A stretch of DNA of 64,000 bases from Alkalihalobacillus pseudalcaliphilus. Its GTDB lineage: Bacteria; Bacillota; Bacilli; Bacillales; Bacillaceae_D. Each line of letters starts with the position of its first letter. Within the stretch, counting starts at the first letter, position 1. Shown piece after piece: positions 17,057-25,316 of the stretch. The notes under the pieces were generated by a model, which made no database searches, was not told where the DNA came from, and saw nothing but the letters and a program-made list of their open reading frames with translations. The position numbers and the translations under genes were made by a program. The stretch covers positions 186,001 through 250,000 of the forward strand of contig NZ_JAQQWS010000001.1 of the NCBI RefSeq assembly GCF_028610675.1, in the 5' to 3' direction.

Positions 17057-18467
17057 ATTCAGAATTATAGAAAATGCTCTTATTTTTAGAGGAATATTAA
17101 GAAAATAGTAATTTTAATTATTTGTGATGAGTACCGAGAAGTTTAGTTTGTGATGTGTCTGAATACGAAAAAACGGGTAGTTGCAGTTCATCACTGCCGT
17201 TCGTATAAAAATAGCAAAAGTTTAGAAGAAGAAGGGTTACATCATACCCTCAGAATTTGAATCTCTATTATCAACGAGGGAAAGTGCGAGCTGCTGATTT
17301 AGTTGAGATGGTGTGATGTATTGGTTGTTCGGGGTGTCTAAAGGTCTGATTCCAGGTTGTAAGGAAGCCAACTGCATTTCCTAATAGCCTGGCATCTCGC
17401 TCTGGCCTAGAATCGTCGATAACGACAATCTGTAAAAGCAGATTGTCTGACGAATAACATGTCAGGCTTTCTTTCTCATTGAAAGGATGGTTAAAAAGAG
17501 CTCTTGATCTTTCAAGGGATGCAGGCAGAACAGCGTTTGCCTTCAACGCATATTTTTGCCTGTAAATAATGACTTGCTTTTGTCGACTCACTTTTATACT
17601 TTCTTCCCTGTGGTAACTGAAACCTCACTTGGATAAGGGCATGATTTAATTATGAAATCTTCATAGTGTGCGGTAGCCGTATTGATTAAGGAAATGTCAG
17701 CTCACTTGATTTTTTTGATAAGGGTTATAATCTTTAAGGGTTTTATGAAAATGGAAGAAGGGCTTTTGTCATACTAAGAAAATAAGGAGGTGACCCATGA
17801 ATCCTGTTCCCTGCAATAACCTCGATGCGTATCCAATTTTGTATCATATAGAAAGATAGCAAGTATCATCTATAGCTACTGGAACGGAATTTTTACTTAG
17901 TAATCTAAGACGTAAGATCATACAAATAAGCCCCGACCAGCTTTCAGAGGAAACGATGAAAATGCTAAAAATATAGTTCAAGATCGTTATTTTTAAGTAA
18001 ACCCTATTTATAATGGCATCAACGATTAATTGTTCTTTTTCCACTTTATAGACACCCCAGCAATACCATGAAATAAACCACGTTTCCTATACTTTATTTC
18101 ACATCTAATTCATGCTTTGAATCGCTCATACTTAAATAACTGATTTTTCGTTGAGCATGTTTATAGGACCAATGTTTTTTCGGTGAAATAGAAAACAGTC
18201 TCTAAACTGGATGGCGGTGCCTATATTGTATTGAGAGTTTAATAAGAGGTGGTCAGGGTATGGTTCGATAATCCTGTAGATAGTACGGGGGCTGGGTGAG
18301 TATCTTGAATGGTTTTAGAAGTGATACTACATTTGAGAGATGTAAAAGGAGTTAAATGTGGGGTTTGATTAAAATATTCATATCGGATTACAGTTTATTA
18401 TATTTTTAATATTTTCTGTTCTTTGCTATAATTAGAGTAGATTTATGAGCGTAAGGGGCGTATTGGT
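17057..18467. other. 1.4-kb region without a recognisable gene
   Basis: Base composition is more mixed than in neighbouring intergenic DNA, and a minus-strand open stretch of 106 codons ends at 17271. I do not recognise that product and see no ribosome site for it. A perfect AAGGAGGTGACCC ribosome site at 17787-17799 precedes only a 20-codon frame, which looks like the stub of a lost gene. A TATAAT box near 18427 is probably the promoter of the regulator gene at 18468. The stretch is best read as decayed DNA. Confidence 0.4.
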
Positions 18468-19358
18468 ATGAGTGGAAGTAGAAAAATATTAAGTGAACGT
18501 TTGAAGGAAATGAGGGTAAATAGTGGACTAACTCAAAGTAAGTTAGCAGAAGGAATTTGTACGCAGGCGTTAATAAGTAATATGGAAAAAGAAGAAAATA
18601 AAGAAAATCCTTCATCCCACACTTTATTTTTATTAAGTGAGCGCTTAGGCGTCAGTATGAGTTACTTATATGGTCAAGATGAAGTAAATAAAGTCAATAA
18701 TGATGTTTTATCAAATTTTCGCCACATTAAATATATGGTAGAGAAATTAAAAGCAAAAAGGGATTACTATGCATTAAAATATATCATTGATAATGAATTG
18801 AAGAAAGAGGGCAGTTTGACGAATACGGATAAACAATTTTTATATTGGCATCAAGCTATTTATATTTATTATCTAGACCATGATTTTACTCAAGCAAAAG
18901 AAATGTTGGATAAGGCACTTGAATTAAACGTTGTCAATAAAGAACAGCAAATTGAGATCAAAATGAGTTATGGCATTATCCTATCAGATGAAAAAAAGCA
19001 CGAAGAATCGGAAAAAATATTGTTAGAGTGTTTGAATGAATATAGTACTAAGGAATTACATATACCTACGATTTACTCAAAAATCGTTTTTAACCTTTCA
19101 GCAAATTTAACTAAGCGAAGAGAATATAAAGAATCATTAAATTACAGTCTATTGGGAATCGAAAATTGTATGAATCATTCGAGTTTGTTTATGTTGGGTG
19201 ATCTATATTATCAAACAGGCTATAACTATTATCGCTTGAATGAAAAAGAAATAGGAAGAGATTACATGAAGAGATCGATCTTAATCTTTGAATTACAAGG
19301 GAATATTGATATGGTAAGATATATCAATAATAATATAGAAAAAATTAATATTTTTTGA
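18468..19358 (+). CDS. PlcR/NprR-type (RRNPP) quorum-sensing regulator
   Basis: This 296-residue regulator has an N-terminal XRE helix-turn-helix (about 8-65: LSERLKEMRVNSGLTQSKLA ... ISNMEK ... LLSERLGVSMSYLYG). A helical TPR region fills residues 80-290, with repeated patterns such as FTQAKEMLDKALELN and YKESLNYSLLGIEN. This layout and length are those of the RRNPP family, whose members bind re-imported signal peptides in the TPR groove. The next gene, 78 bases downstream on the same strand, encodes a 43-residue exported pre-peptide, as in plcR-papR and nprR-nprX. Target genes are unknown; the nearby lanthipeptide locus is one possibility. Confidence 0.88.
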   Translation: MSGSRKILSERLKEMRVNSGLTQSKLAEGICTQALISNMEKEENKENPSSHTLFLLSERLGVSMSYLYGQDEVNKVNNDVLSNFRHIKYMVEKLKAKRDYYALKYIIDNELKKEGSLTNTDKQFLYWHQAIYIYYLDHDFTQAKEMLDKALELNVVNKEQQIEIKMSYGIILSDEKKHEESEKILLECLNEYSTKELHIPTIYSKIVFNLSANLTKRREYKESLNYSLLGIENCMNHSSLFMLGDLYYQTGYNYYRLNEKEIGRDYMKRSILIFELQGNIDMVRYINNNIEKINIF

Positions 19359-19436
19359 TATTTCCTCATAATTTTTGTTAAATAAATGATATAATGATCC
19401 TAGTGCATTATCTTAAAAGTTCATTAGGGGGTTATT

Positions 19437-19568
19437 ATGAAAAAAATTATATTTTTAGGAATACTTTTATTTGGACTTATGCTAGGTGCATCTTATGATT
19501 ACGATTTAAATACTGGAGAAGATAATGGTGGTTTACCAGGACACCATACGGACATTATCATCAAATAA
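19437..19568 (+). CDS. Signal pre-peptide paired with the RRNPP regulator (43 aa)
   Basis: This 43-residue peptide has a Sec-type start: Lys-Lys, then a hydrophobic stretch IIFLGILLFGLMLGA at about residues 4-18. A polar, acidic middle follows (SYDYDLNTGEDNGG), then the C terminus LPGHHTDIIIK. Pre-peptides of PlcR- and NprR-type regulators have this design: secretion, trimming outside, and re-import of a C-terminal oligopeptide through Opp. The active signal is probably within the last 5-10 residues. The gene has an AGGGGG ribosome site, a TATAAT box near 19390 and its own strong terminator. A TATAAT so close to the regulator's end suggests separate transcription. Confidence 0.82.
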   Translation: MKKIIFLGILLFGLMLGASYDYDLNTGEDNGGLPGHHTDIIIK

Positions 19569-19575
19569 AGGTTAA

Positions 19576-19618
19576 AGAAGGAAGCGAAGTTATATACTTG
19601 CTTCCTTCTTTTTTATTT
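19576..19618 (+). terminator. Terminator of the signal-peptide gene
   Basis: A 10-bp perfect stem (AGAAGGAAGC / GCTTCCTTCT) is followed by TTTTTTATTTT. Confidence 0.92.
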
Positions 19619-19654
19619 TACTAAAACAAGAATGCAGGAATTCTGGAGGCGGTT

Positions 19655-20205
19655 ATGAAAACTGATATATATGGTAAGGCACGGGAATTCACAAAAAAAA
19701 GGAAATGAAAGAATAAGAGACTTAACTGAAAAAGGAAAATTAGAAGCTCAAAGAATTACTGATGTTTTAAAGGATGAAGGGATTAACAGTGTTGTCTCAA
19801 GTCCATACACTCGATCAATTTTAAATGTAGAGCCGTTAGCTAAACAAATCCGACAAGAAGTTTTACTATTTGAAAATTTAAAAGAAAGAATTTTTTTCGG
19901 ATGAAGACGAGCGAATATCTGATAGGGGATTATTCCCATTATTAAAAAAATCGTTTTCCAAACCAAATTTTTCTTTATTGGGGGAGAGTCTAATACAGAT
20001 TGCCAAAATCGTGCAAAAAAAAGTCTTAAAAGAATTGTTAAATACCTATCAAGAACGGAAAGTAGTGGTAGGAACTCATGGACCTGTTATGACTTTGATG
20101 ATGGGATATTATTACAGTAAGTACGATTTGAATTTCTTACTACATACATCAAAACCAGATATATTAAGAATGGAATTCAATGAGCAGGAATTTTATTTAT
20201 GGTGA
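19655..20205 (+). pseudogene. Histidine phosphatase (phosphoglycerate mutase-like), two frameshifts
   Basis: A GGAGGCGG ribosome site and ATG at 19655 start the frame MKTDIYG. The family's catalytic motif MVRHGNSQ lies in the next frame a few codons later, so there is a frameshift near 19665. The second part runs to KERIFF, where a run of T's at 19890-19897 marks another shift. The rest (SDEDERISDRGLFPLLKK ... VVVGTHGPVMTLMMGYYY) continues in a third piece, including the second catalytic His in GTHGPV. If rejoined it would be a normal protein of about 180 residues. Sequencing error at the T-run is possible, but two lesions favour decay. Confidence 0.75.
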
Positions 20206-20228
20206 AATTTGCTTAGCGTATCACGTAT

Positions 20229-20507
20229 ATGAATTTTCTCGCATCAACCTCGAAATCATCAAGCCATAAAGTAAGTGCTTCGCCAATACGCTTAGAGCTT
20301 TCTCAAAACGAAAGCAAAAATTATTTTAATCAGGTTGCGATGGAATCAGGTGTATCTAAGGCATTTCTCTATAACAATCAAGAAATACGGAACCGAATAG
20401 AAGGAATACGAAAGCAGCAAGAAGGGCTAAATTCACCGCAGACCATAAAAATGATAATGTATATGTATAGTTTCGATTTTGCTTATTGTATAAACAGTAG
20501 AGGTTAG
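20229..20507 (+). pseudogene. Remnant of a Tn554-type DUF6262 (TnpC-like) protein
   Basis: The middle of this open frame reads NYFNQVAMESGVSKAFLYNN followed by EIRNRIEGIRKQQ. That is the helix-turn-helix core of DUF6262 proteins, the third protein (TnpC) of Tn554-family transposons. The N-terminal 30 residues do not fit the family and no ribosome site is evident. The C-terminal end runs into unrelated sequence after SPQTIK. It looks like a domain fragment left by a lost transposon. The gene at 24291 starts with a better preserved relative of the same domain. Confidence 0.6.
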
Positions 20508-20569
20508 TACAATAACAAAACGTTTATTATTTTTAAAAGAAAAATGTTAGGGATTAAGGGGAGATGGAA

Positions 20570-21343
20570 ATGGAAGCAGTAGTTCTTGACCTGGATGGTA
20601 CTTTATTAAACTCGGATAAAAAGATTAGTGAAAGAAATTTAAAATCAATTGAAAAATTAAACAAGAATCGAATACCAATAATTATTGCGACTGCTCGTCC
20701 CCCCAGAACAGTTAGATATTTATTACCCGAAGAAATTCAATCTTCAGCAATAATGGTCTATTATAACGGTGCTATGATTGTTAGTGAGCAATTAAGTATT
20801 AACCAGCACTTTACAATAGATTCAATATTATCTTCAGAAATAATTGATCATTTAATTGAGATGGAAAGACATCATTGGTTATCAATAGAAGCTAAAGACA
20901 GTTGGTACAGTTATGAAGATCTTGATTATAGTTCAATTATGAAAGTTACAAGTAATCCCCAAAAAATTGATTTAAATGAATTAAGGCAAATAAATCCAAC
21001 AAAGATTCTAGTATCAAATCTAAGTTCCTTCGAATCACTAAATAAAAAATTCAGTAATAGAACTAACATTGTCAATACTGATTCTAATCAATTAACCCAA
21101 ATCATGAGATTAAATATTTCTAAAGAATACGCAGTTAAAGTAACAGCAGAAAAACTTGGAATCTCTCTTAATAAAATAGTCGTATTTGGTGACGATTTTA
21201 ATGACTTGGGGTTATTTAAGCTATGTGGTTATCCCGTTGCAATGGGAAATGCGATAGCAAAACTAAAAGACTTAGCTAAAGAAGTTACTGAAACCAATGA
21301 TAATGATGGAGTAGCAAAAACTTTGAAAGCCTACTTCAATTAA
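20570..21343 (+). CDS. Cof-type HAD-superfamily hydrolase
   Basis: This 257-residue HAD phosphatase of the Cof/YwpJ type presumably dephosphorylates sugar phosphates, nucleotides or flavin precursors. Motif I is VVLDLDGTLLNSD with the nucleophile Asp near residue 8, motif II is IIATARPP, and motif III/IV is VVFGDDFNDLGLF with the metal-binding Asp residues. The C2-type cap domain lies in between (about 85-180). The ATG at 20570 is preferred over the one at 20564 because AAGGGGAG is 8 bases away. The gene stands alone, and the substrate cannot be told from sequence. Confidence 0.88.
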   Translation: MEAVVLDLDGTLLNSDKKISERNLKSIEKLNKNRIPIIIATARPPRTVRYLLPEEIQSSAIMVYYNGAMIVSEQLSINQHFTIDSILSSEIIDHLIEMERHHWLSIEAKDSWYSYEDLDYSSIMKVTSNPQKIDLNELRQINPTKILVSNLSSFESLNKKFSNRTNIVNTDSNQLTQIMRLNISKEYAVKVTAEKLGISLNKIVVFGDDFNDLGLFKLCGYPVAMGNAIAKLKDLAKEVTETNDNDGVAKTLKAYFN

Positions 21344-21420
21344 AAATGCGTTAGTTTAACAAGACACTAGAAAATGATCAAACTTTTTAAAAAACAATAT
21401 TTACATTAAATACATGTAAA

Positions 21421-21460
21421 CGATGTGAGAACCATTGGTATTCCAATAGTTCTCACATCG
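21421..21460. repeat. Perfect 40-base palindromic hairpin
   Basis: CGATGTGAGAAC and GTTCTCACATCG are exact inverted repeats, with a second inner pair ATTGG / CCAAT around a TATT loop. There is no T-tract, so it is not a standard terminator. It lies 78 bases after the HAD gene and could be an RNA 3' end, a transposon end or a binding site. Confidence 0.6.
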
Positions 21461-21499
21461 AAGTTAAGATAACCGCATTTTGTTGGTAGGACACCAAAC

Positions 21500-21742
21500 A
21501 GTAATTTTCATCTATAATGAATATTGTGCTCAAAATTAGCCACATATGGGGAGTTTTGATCTACAAAAAGCGGACAATTGATCCACTTAGTTCATCCTTT
21601 TGAGCCATTATATATATAAAATGAGCGATTGGTGGTTTTCCAATGGCTGATTTAGCTTATTTAAATTCCTTATCGTCTAATTCATCTAAGATAATCTCCA
21701 CAGCAAGCCGAACAAGCTCTTCGTGACCAAGAAGCTTTTATC
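21500..21742. mobile_element. Possible end of an IS21-like element
   Basis: The bases 21528-21590 (ctcaaaattagccacatatg, then ttttgatctacaaaaagcgg and gatccactta) have the look of the repeated 'TTTTG.TC.AC / AGC.GGCAA' ends of IS21-family elements. On the minus strand a short C-terminal reading frame (HEELVRLAVEIILDELDDK, then a stop near 21660) follows. I have no exact family match, so this is a tentative reading. Confidence 0.3.
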
Positions 21743-21997
21743 TTCAAATATGCATATATGGACAGCACAGTCAGTAACCGTTCATCTAGTATCAATAGAT
21801 ATTCCTCAAACACTTTTTTTTCTAGAATCTGGCCTCTTTTGGAAGTCAACGGCATTCGTAAATTTATATATCTCTAAAGGATATAAAATAAACGCCTTCA
21901 ATATAAGGATATAATCTATATGACAAAGCTGAAGGGTTATGAGGCAAATTTTTCCCTAATGTGTTAAAGATGTTCACTTAGAGGTTTTTTAGTTTTT

Positions 21998-22024
21998 TGC
22001 AACGTTTCTACTGCCTCATTCGAC
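21998..22024 (+). promoter_or_regulatory. ECF-type promoter, probably autoregulatory
   Basis: TGCAAC, a 17-base spacer and CGAC resemble the TGAAAC / CGTC boxes read by Bacillus ECF sigma factors. They lie 28 bases before the sigma factor gene, as expected for self-activation. Confidence 0.55.
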
Positions 22025-22052
22025 TTTAATATGAAATGGAGGGATAGATATA

Positions 22053-22586
22053 ATGGATTTAGTTAATTTAGTACAAAAAGCAAAGAAAGGTAATGATGAA
22101 GCATTTGAACAACTGATTAGTTCTGTTCGACATAAATTGTATCGGACTGCCTATTCATACGTTAGAAATGAACAAGATGCTCTTGATATTTATCAAGAAA
22201 CCATTTACAAAGCTTATACTTCTCTTAAGATGTTAAAAAAACCAGAGAGTTTTCAAAGTTGGATCATTAAGATTATCATTTTCAAATCTATTGATTTTAT
22301 TCGAAAAGAATCTCGACATTTTACTACAGATGATGAGGAAATATTTGCTGAGTTAATTTCTAAAGAAAGCATCAATTACATAACGCATTCAATGGATTTA
22401 TCGGAAGCGTTTAAGTTCTTGGATCCTAAATACAAAACCATTATTTTGTTGAGGTATTATCACGATCTTTCAATCAAGGAAATTTCTAAAATTATGAAAT
22501 ATCCAGAAGGGACGGTAAAATCACATTTAAATAGAGCACAAAAAGAGCTTCGGCCTATTTTAAAGGAGGGTTATTTTTATGAATAA
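22053..22586 (+). CDS. ECF-family RNA polymerase sigma factor
   Basis: This 177-residue sigma-70 family factor has region 2 at about residues 15-80 (LYRTAYSYVRNEQDALDIYQ is the -10 binding and core-binding part). Region 4 lies at about 120-170 (YKTIILLRYYHDLSIKEISK, then PEGTVKSHLNRAQKEL, the -35 recognition helix). It resembles the SigV/SigI-like group of Bacillus. A GGAGGG ribosome site precedes the ATG. The next gene overlaps its end by 8 bases and probably encodes its membrane-bound anti-sigma factor. A self-type promoter lies just upstream. Confidence 0.92.
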   Translation: MDLVNLVQKAKKGNDEAFEQLISSVRHKLYRTAYSYVRNEQDALDIYQETIYKAYTSLKMLKKPESFQSWIIKIIIFKSIDFIRKESRHFTTDDEEIFAELISKESINYITHSMDLSEAFKFLDPKYKTIILLRYYHDLSIKEISKIMKYPEGTVKSHLNRAQKELRPILKEGYFYE

Positions 22587-23571
22587 AGAAAAGTTCAATC
22601 GTTCCATCGATAACATTGATATATCTATTGAGAAGTTAGTTGCAAGGGAAAAGGCGGCTATGTTCAAAGGGAAAAAAAGAAAAAAATTGGGACAGAAAAC
22701 GAAGCATTCAATATTGGTTGCATGTGGATTATGTATGACATTAGTTGGTTCTGGGTTTGTTTCAACTGGAATGGCAGAAGCTTTATCGAATATACCGATT
22801 ATTGGAAGGGCACTTGAGGAATTTGTGTATTCTCAAGAAGACTCTTTAAAGGAATATAAAACGGTCATTGGAGAAACGGTAGAAGATAATGGAATGAGAG
22901 TGACGTTGAATGAAGTCATATTAGATGAAGGTCAACTTCTTATTAGTAGCACATTCCACACAGAGTTAATGGATGAAGACTTAGATTATACTTGGTTTTC
23001 AGATATAGAAGTTTATATTGATGGTATCAAGTCGAACTTCGCTGGAGGTGGTTTAAGCTCTAATGGAATAACTAATTCAGAGTTAGATTACTTTTGGACT
23101 GCTGACTTACAAAATATTAAACTGCAGGATAATCATCAGATTAAAATAGTATTTAATAATTTGGAACGTTTTGATTCAAAAGAAGTGATAGAAGGGGAAT
23201 GGACTTTTGAATTTACCGCGTCAGGTGAAAATCTTATGGAAAATAGAAAATCAATACCCATTGATAAGTACTTCACATTGGAAGATGGGCAGAAGATAGA
23301 GGTGGAAGAGTTAATATTAACTCCAGTTTCAACAGGGGTAAATTACAAAATGGAAAATATTACAACAGACCTTTACTTCAAACTAGAGGACCAAAATGGG
23401 GTGGAATTACAAGAATTTTCCTCACTAACTATGGGTTATAATAACTATAATAGGTTTGTAGCATTAGAAAATCATGTGACAAAACTTAAGGTCATTCCAT
23501 ATATCTATTCTTATAATACAGGGGTTGAAACGATTCTCTATGATGATATTTTTGAAATAGATGTGAAATAA
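22579..23571 (+). CDS. Anti-sigma factor, membrane-anchored, DUF4179-type
   Basis: This 330-residue protein has a basic cytoplasmic N terminus (about 1-48), one transmembrane helix (about 49-70: LVACGLCMTLVGSGF) and a large extracellular beta-rich region starting with ALSNIPIIGRALEEF. That segment is typical of DUF4179 anti-sigma factors. By analogy the N-terminal part holds the sigma factor until an envelope stress signal triggers cleavage. Translation is coupled to the sigma gene by an 8-base overlap and uses the AAGGAGG site within it. The stimulus is unknown. Confidence 0.85.
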   Translation: MNKEKFNRSIDNIDISIEKLVAREKAAMFKGKKRKKLGQKTKHSILVACGLCMTLVGSGFVSTGMAEALSNIPIIGRALEEFVYSQEDSLKEYKTVIGETVEDNGMRVTLNEVILDEGQLLISSTFHTELMDEDLDYTWFSDIEVYIDGIKSNFAGGGLSSNGITNSELDYFWTADLQNIKLQDNHQIKIVFNNLERFDSKEVIEGEWTFEFTASGENLMENRKSIPIDKYFTLEDGQKIEVEELILTPVSTGVNYKMENITTDLYFKLEDQNGVELQEFSSLTMGYNNYNRFVALENHVTKLKVIPYIYSYNTGVETILYDDIFEIDVK

Positions 23572-23831
23572 AGAACTTATGTTTAAAAACAAAAAATAAA
23601 TAGTAACAGAGCTTCCACCAAATATAATGGCGATGTTAGAACTCATAATTTCTGCTATAACCCCAATTTTTTATTGGTAAGGGTTCAGTAGAAAGCCAAT
23701 TCCATTTTAATATATTACGATTAAAATATGAAAAAGAGTATAAACTTAATAATTTTATACCTATACAGGTGACATAATTAGGATAACTTATATTGGTGTC
23801 CTTAATGGTTAAACACATTAATGTTGCACAG

Positions 23832-23860
23832 TGCCTCCAATCATATTGGGGGCATTTTTT
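23832..23860 (+). terminator. Terminator
   Basis: TGCCTCCAA / TTGGGGGCA is followed by TTTTTTT, about 260 bases after the anti-sigma gene. Confidence 0.75.
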
Positions 23861-23941
23861 TAAATTTTAAAGGGAGTGGAAAAATTGCTATTAAAAAAAT
23901 GACACAAATTTGTTTGAAAATGTACATACTCATGTAAAAAG

Positions 23942-24114
23942 TACTAGATGAAGATGTGAAGAAGCATATCTCTAAGGAATTTTATAATGTGCCCTATTAT
24001 TATTTAGAGAGCTGGTTGCAAACTTTATCTAACGTGTGAAATGTTTGTGCTCATTATGTTCGTTTATATAATAAACATTTGACATTCAAACCCCGTTTGT
24101 TTAAATATGTATAA
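23942..24114 (+). pseudogene. C-terminal remnant of an Abi_2 (AbiD/F-like) phage-defence protein
   Basis: The pieces DEDVKKHISKEFYNVPYY and YLESWLQTLSNV, a TGA stop, then NVCAHYVRLYNKHLTFKP together match the C-terminal half of Abi_2 proteins. That includes the conserved LSxVRNxCAHHxRLYN segment. A one-base frameshift near 23999 and the TGA in place of the Arg codon at 24037 break it. Abi_2 proteins abort phage infection; here only the ghost of the gene remains. It lies among transposon remnants. Confidence 0.65.
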
Positions 24115-24290
24115 AAAAAGGATCTATGCTCATATATTGAACATAGTATCCTCTTATTAGTTTAGTCTATTTAACCATGGCCCCCTTGAACATTCCAACA
24201 ACTCTTATCAAAATATTTTTAATACCCTCCAGGAAGGAAATATCTTCTTTGTGAGACAAGATAGGATGAAAAGAAAGTTAGGTGTTCAAA

Positions 24291-24941
24291 ATGACTAAAT
24301 ATGACCGTTCTGCTCATTTAAAAGAAGTCCATAACACCTATCAAAAGGTAGATGAAGCAATTAATAGGCTTATACGAGCTAACGAGAATATTAATTTTAA
24401 TAGCGTTTCTAGTGAAGCTGGCGTGTCGAAAGCAACAATATACAACAACAAGGATATTCGTGAACGAATTGAAACATTAAGGAAGCAACAAGCACAAGTA
24501 CCCACAGCTAAACAAGCGAAGCGAGAAATGAATGAAAATAATAAAGACGCGCTCCTTAGAGAACATCGTCTAAATGCTTTGCAAGATTGTGCTAAAGATA
24601 TGAAGAAATTCAATGAAAGATACATTCCAGTCACTCTACCTTCATTACCATTTAAGAATGCAAAATTTGATATTCTTCTCTCGGCACATTTTTTGTTTAT
24701 GTATTCGGATAGACTAGATTATCAATTTCACATTGAAACACTAAATGAGTTATTGAGGGTTACGAAAGAGGAAGTTCGTATTTTTTCTTTAGATGATTTA
24801 GAAGGAAAAAGATATGAGCATTTAGATAAAATAATAAGTTATCTAAATCACCACGGATATACTGTTGAAGAAGTAAAAGTACCATATGAATTTCAGATAA
24901 ATGCTAAATCGATGTTGAAAATTATAAAACATACAAAATAA
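24291..24941 (+). CDS. Chimeric gene: DUF6262 (TnpC-like) N terminus joined to methyltransferase C terminus
   Basis: In this 216-residue frame residues 1-80 are a DUF6262 domain: INRLIRANENINFNSVSSEA, GVSKATIYNNKDIRERIE and then the coiled KREMNENNKDALLREH. From about residue 85 the sequence changes to the C-terminal half of a SAM-dependent methyltransferase, with RYIPVTLPSLPFKNAKFDIL, LSAHFLFMYSDRLDY and VKVPYEFQINAKSMLKII. The methyltransferase half lacks its Gly-rich SAM-binding motif I, so it should be inactive. The join is in frame with no stop, probably the scar of an insertion or excision of a Tn554-type element. The ATG at 24291 has only a weak AGG site. Whether it is expressed is unknown. 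Confidence 0.7.
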   Translation: MTKYDRSAHLKEVHNTYQKVDEAINRLIRANENINFNSVSSEAGVSKATIYNNKDIRERIETLRKQQAQVPTAKQAKREMNENNKDALLREHRLNALQDCAKDMKKFNERYIPVTLPSLPFKNAKFDILLSAHFLFMYSDRLDYQFHIETLNELLRVTKEEVRIFSLDDLEGKRYEHLDKIISYLNHHGYTVEEVKVPYEFQINAKSMLKIIKHTK

Positions 24942-24989
24942 CGTTCCCAAATCAATGTTAGGGAACAAAGAAACAATCTTCAACGATCG

Positions 24990-25016
24990 GGCGCGATTAT
25001 TAAGTGAAATCGCGCT
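24990..25016 (+). terminator. Terminator
   Basis: GGCGCGATT / AATCGCGCT with a 9-base loop, followed by an AT-rich tract. Confidence 0.6.
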
Positions 25017-25094
25017 CCATTTAATTATTTTTGCACTACACATAGATTAAAAATCTTGAAGAAGACTATTATCTTGTCAACAAACTTCGGAAAT

Positions 25095-25298
25095 TTATTG
25101 TTTTATAGTACAAGTGTTTATTCTTAATACTGTATAAAGTGGACAGTATTTAATGACCGTAACTACCAATGGAATGATACCAATTAAACCTAAATATTTC
25201 ATCTTGCCTTCTAACAAGAAAAATAAAGAAAGTAAAATGAATGCGATTATTACTCTTACAATTCTATCAATTGTGCCGACGTTTTGTTTCAACTGCAA
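25095..25298 (-). CDS. DUF2892-type small membrane protein (67 aa)
   Basis: The protein starts QLKQNVGTIDRIVRVIIAF and has two hydrophobic helices (about 13-29 and 34-52) with Gly-rich turns, then CPLYTVLRINTC. This is the full pattern of DUF2892 proteins, related to the membrane part of YgaP rhodanese proteins. The two Cys residues near the end are conserved in the family. The function is unknown. It lies downstream of the TetR and DUF5367 genes on the same strand and may be a separate unit. Confidence 0.78.
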   Translation of the reverse strand: MQLKQNVGTIDRIVRVIIAFILLSLFFLLEGKMKYLGLIGIIPLVVTVIKYCPLYTVLRINTCTIKQ

Positions 25299-25316
25299 AC
25301 AGCCCCTCTATTTTAT

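Noticed and set aside
17800..17862. 20-residue peptide after a perfect ribosome site
   Set aside because: Too short and unlike known peptides; more likely the stub of a lost gene.
21723..21914. 63-codon plus-strand open frame
   Set aside because: Composition is not protein-like, there is no ribosome site, and no family fits.
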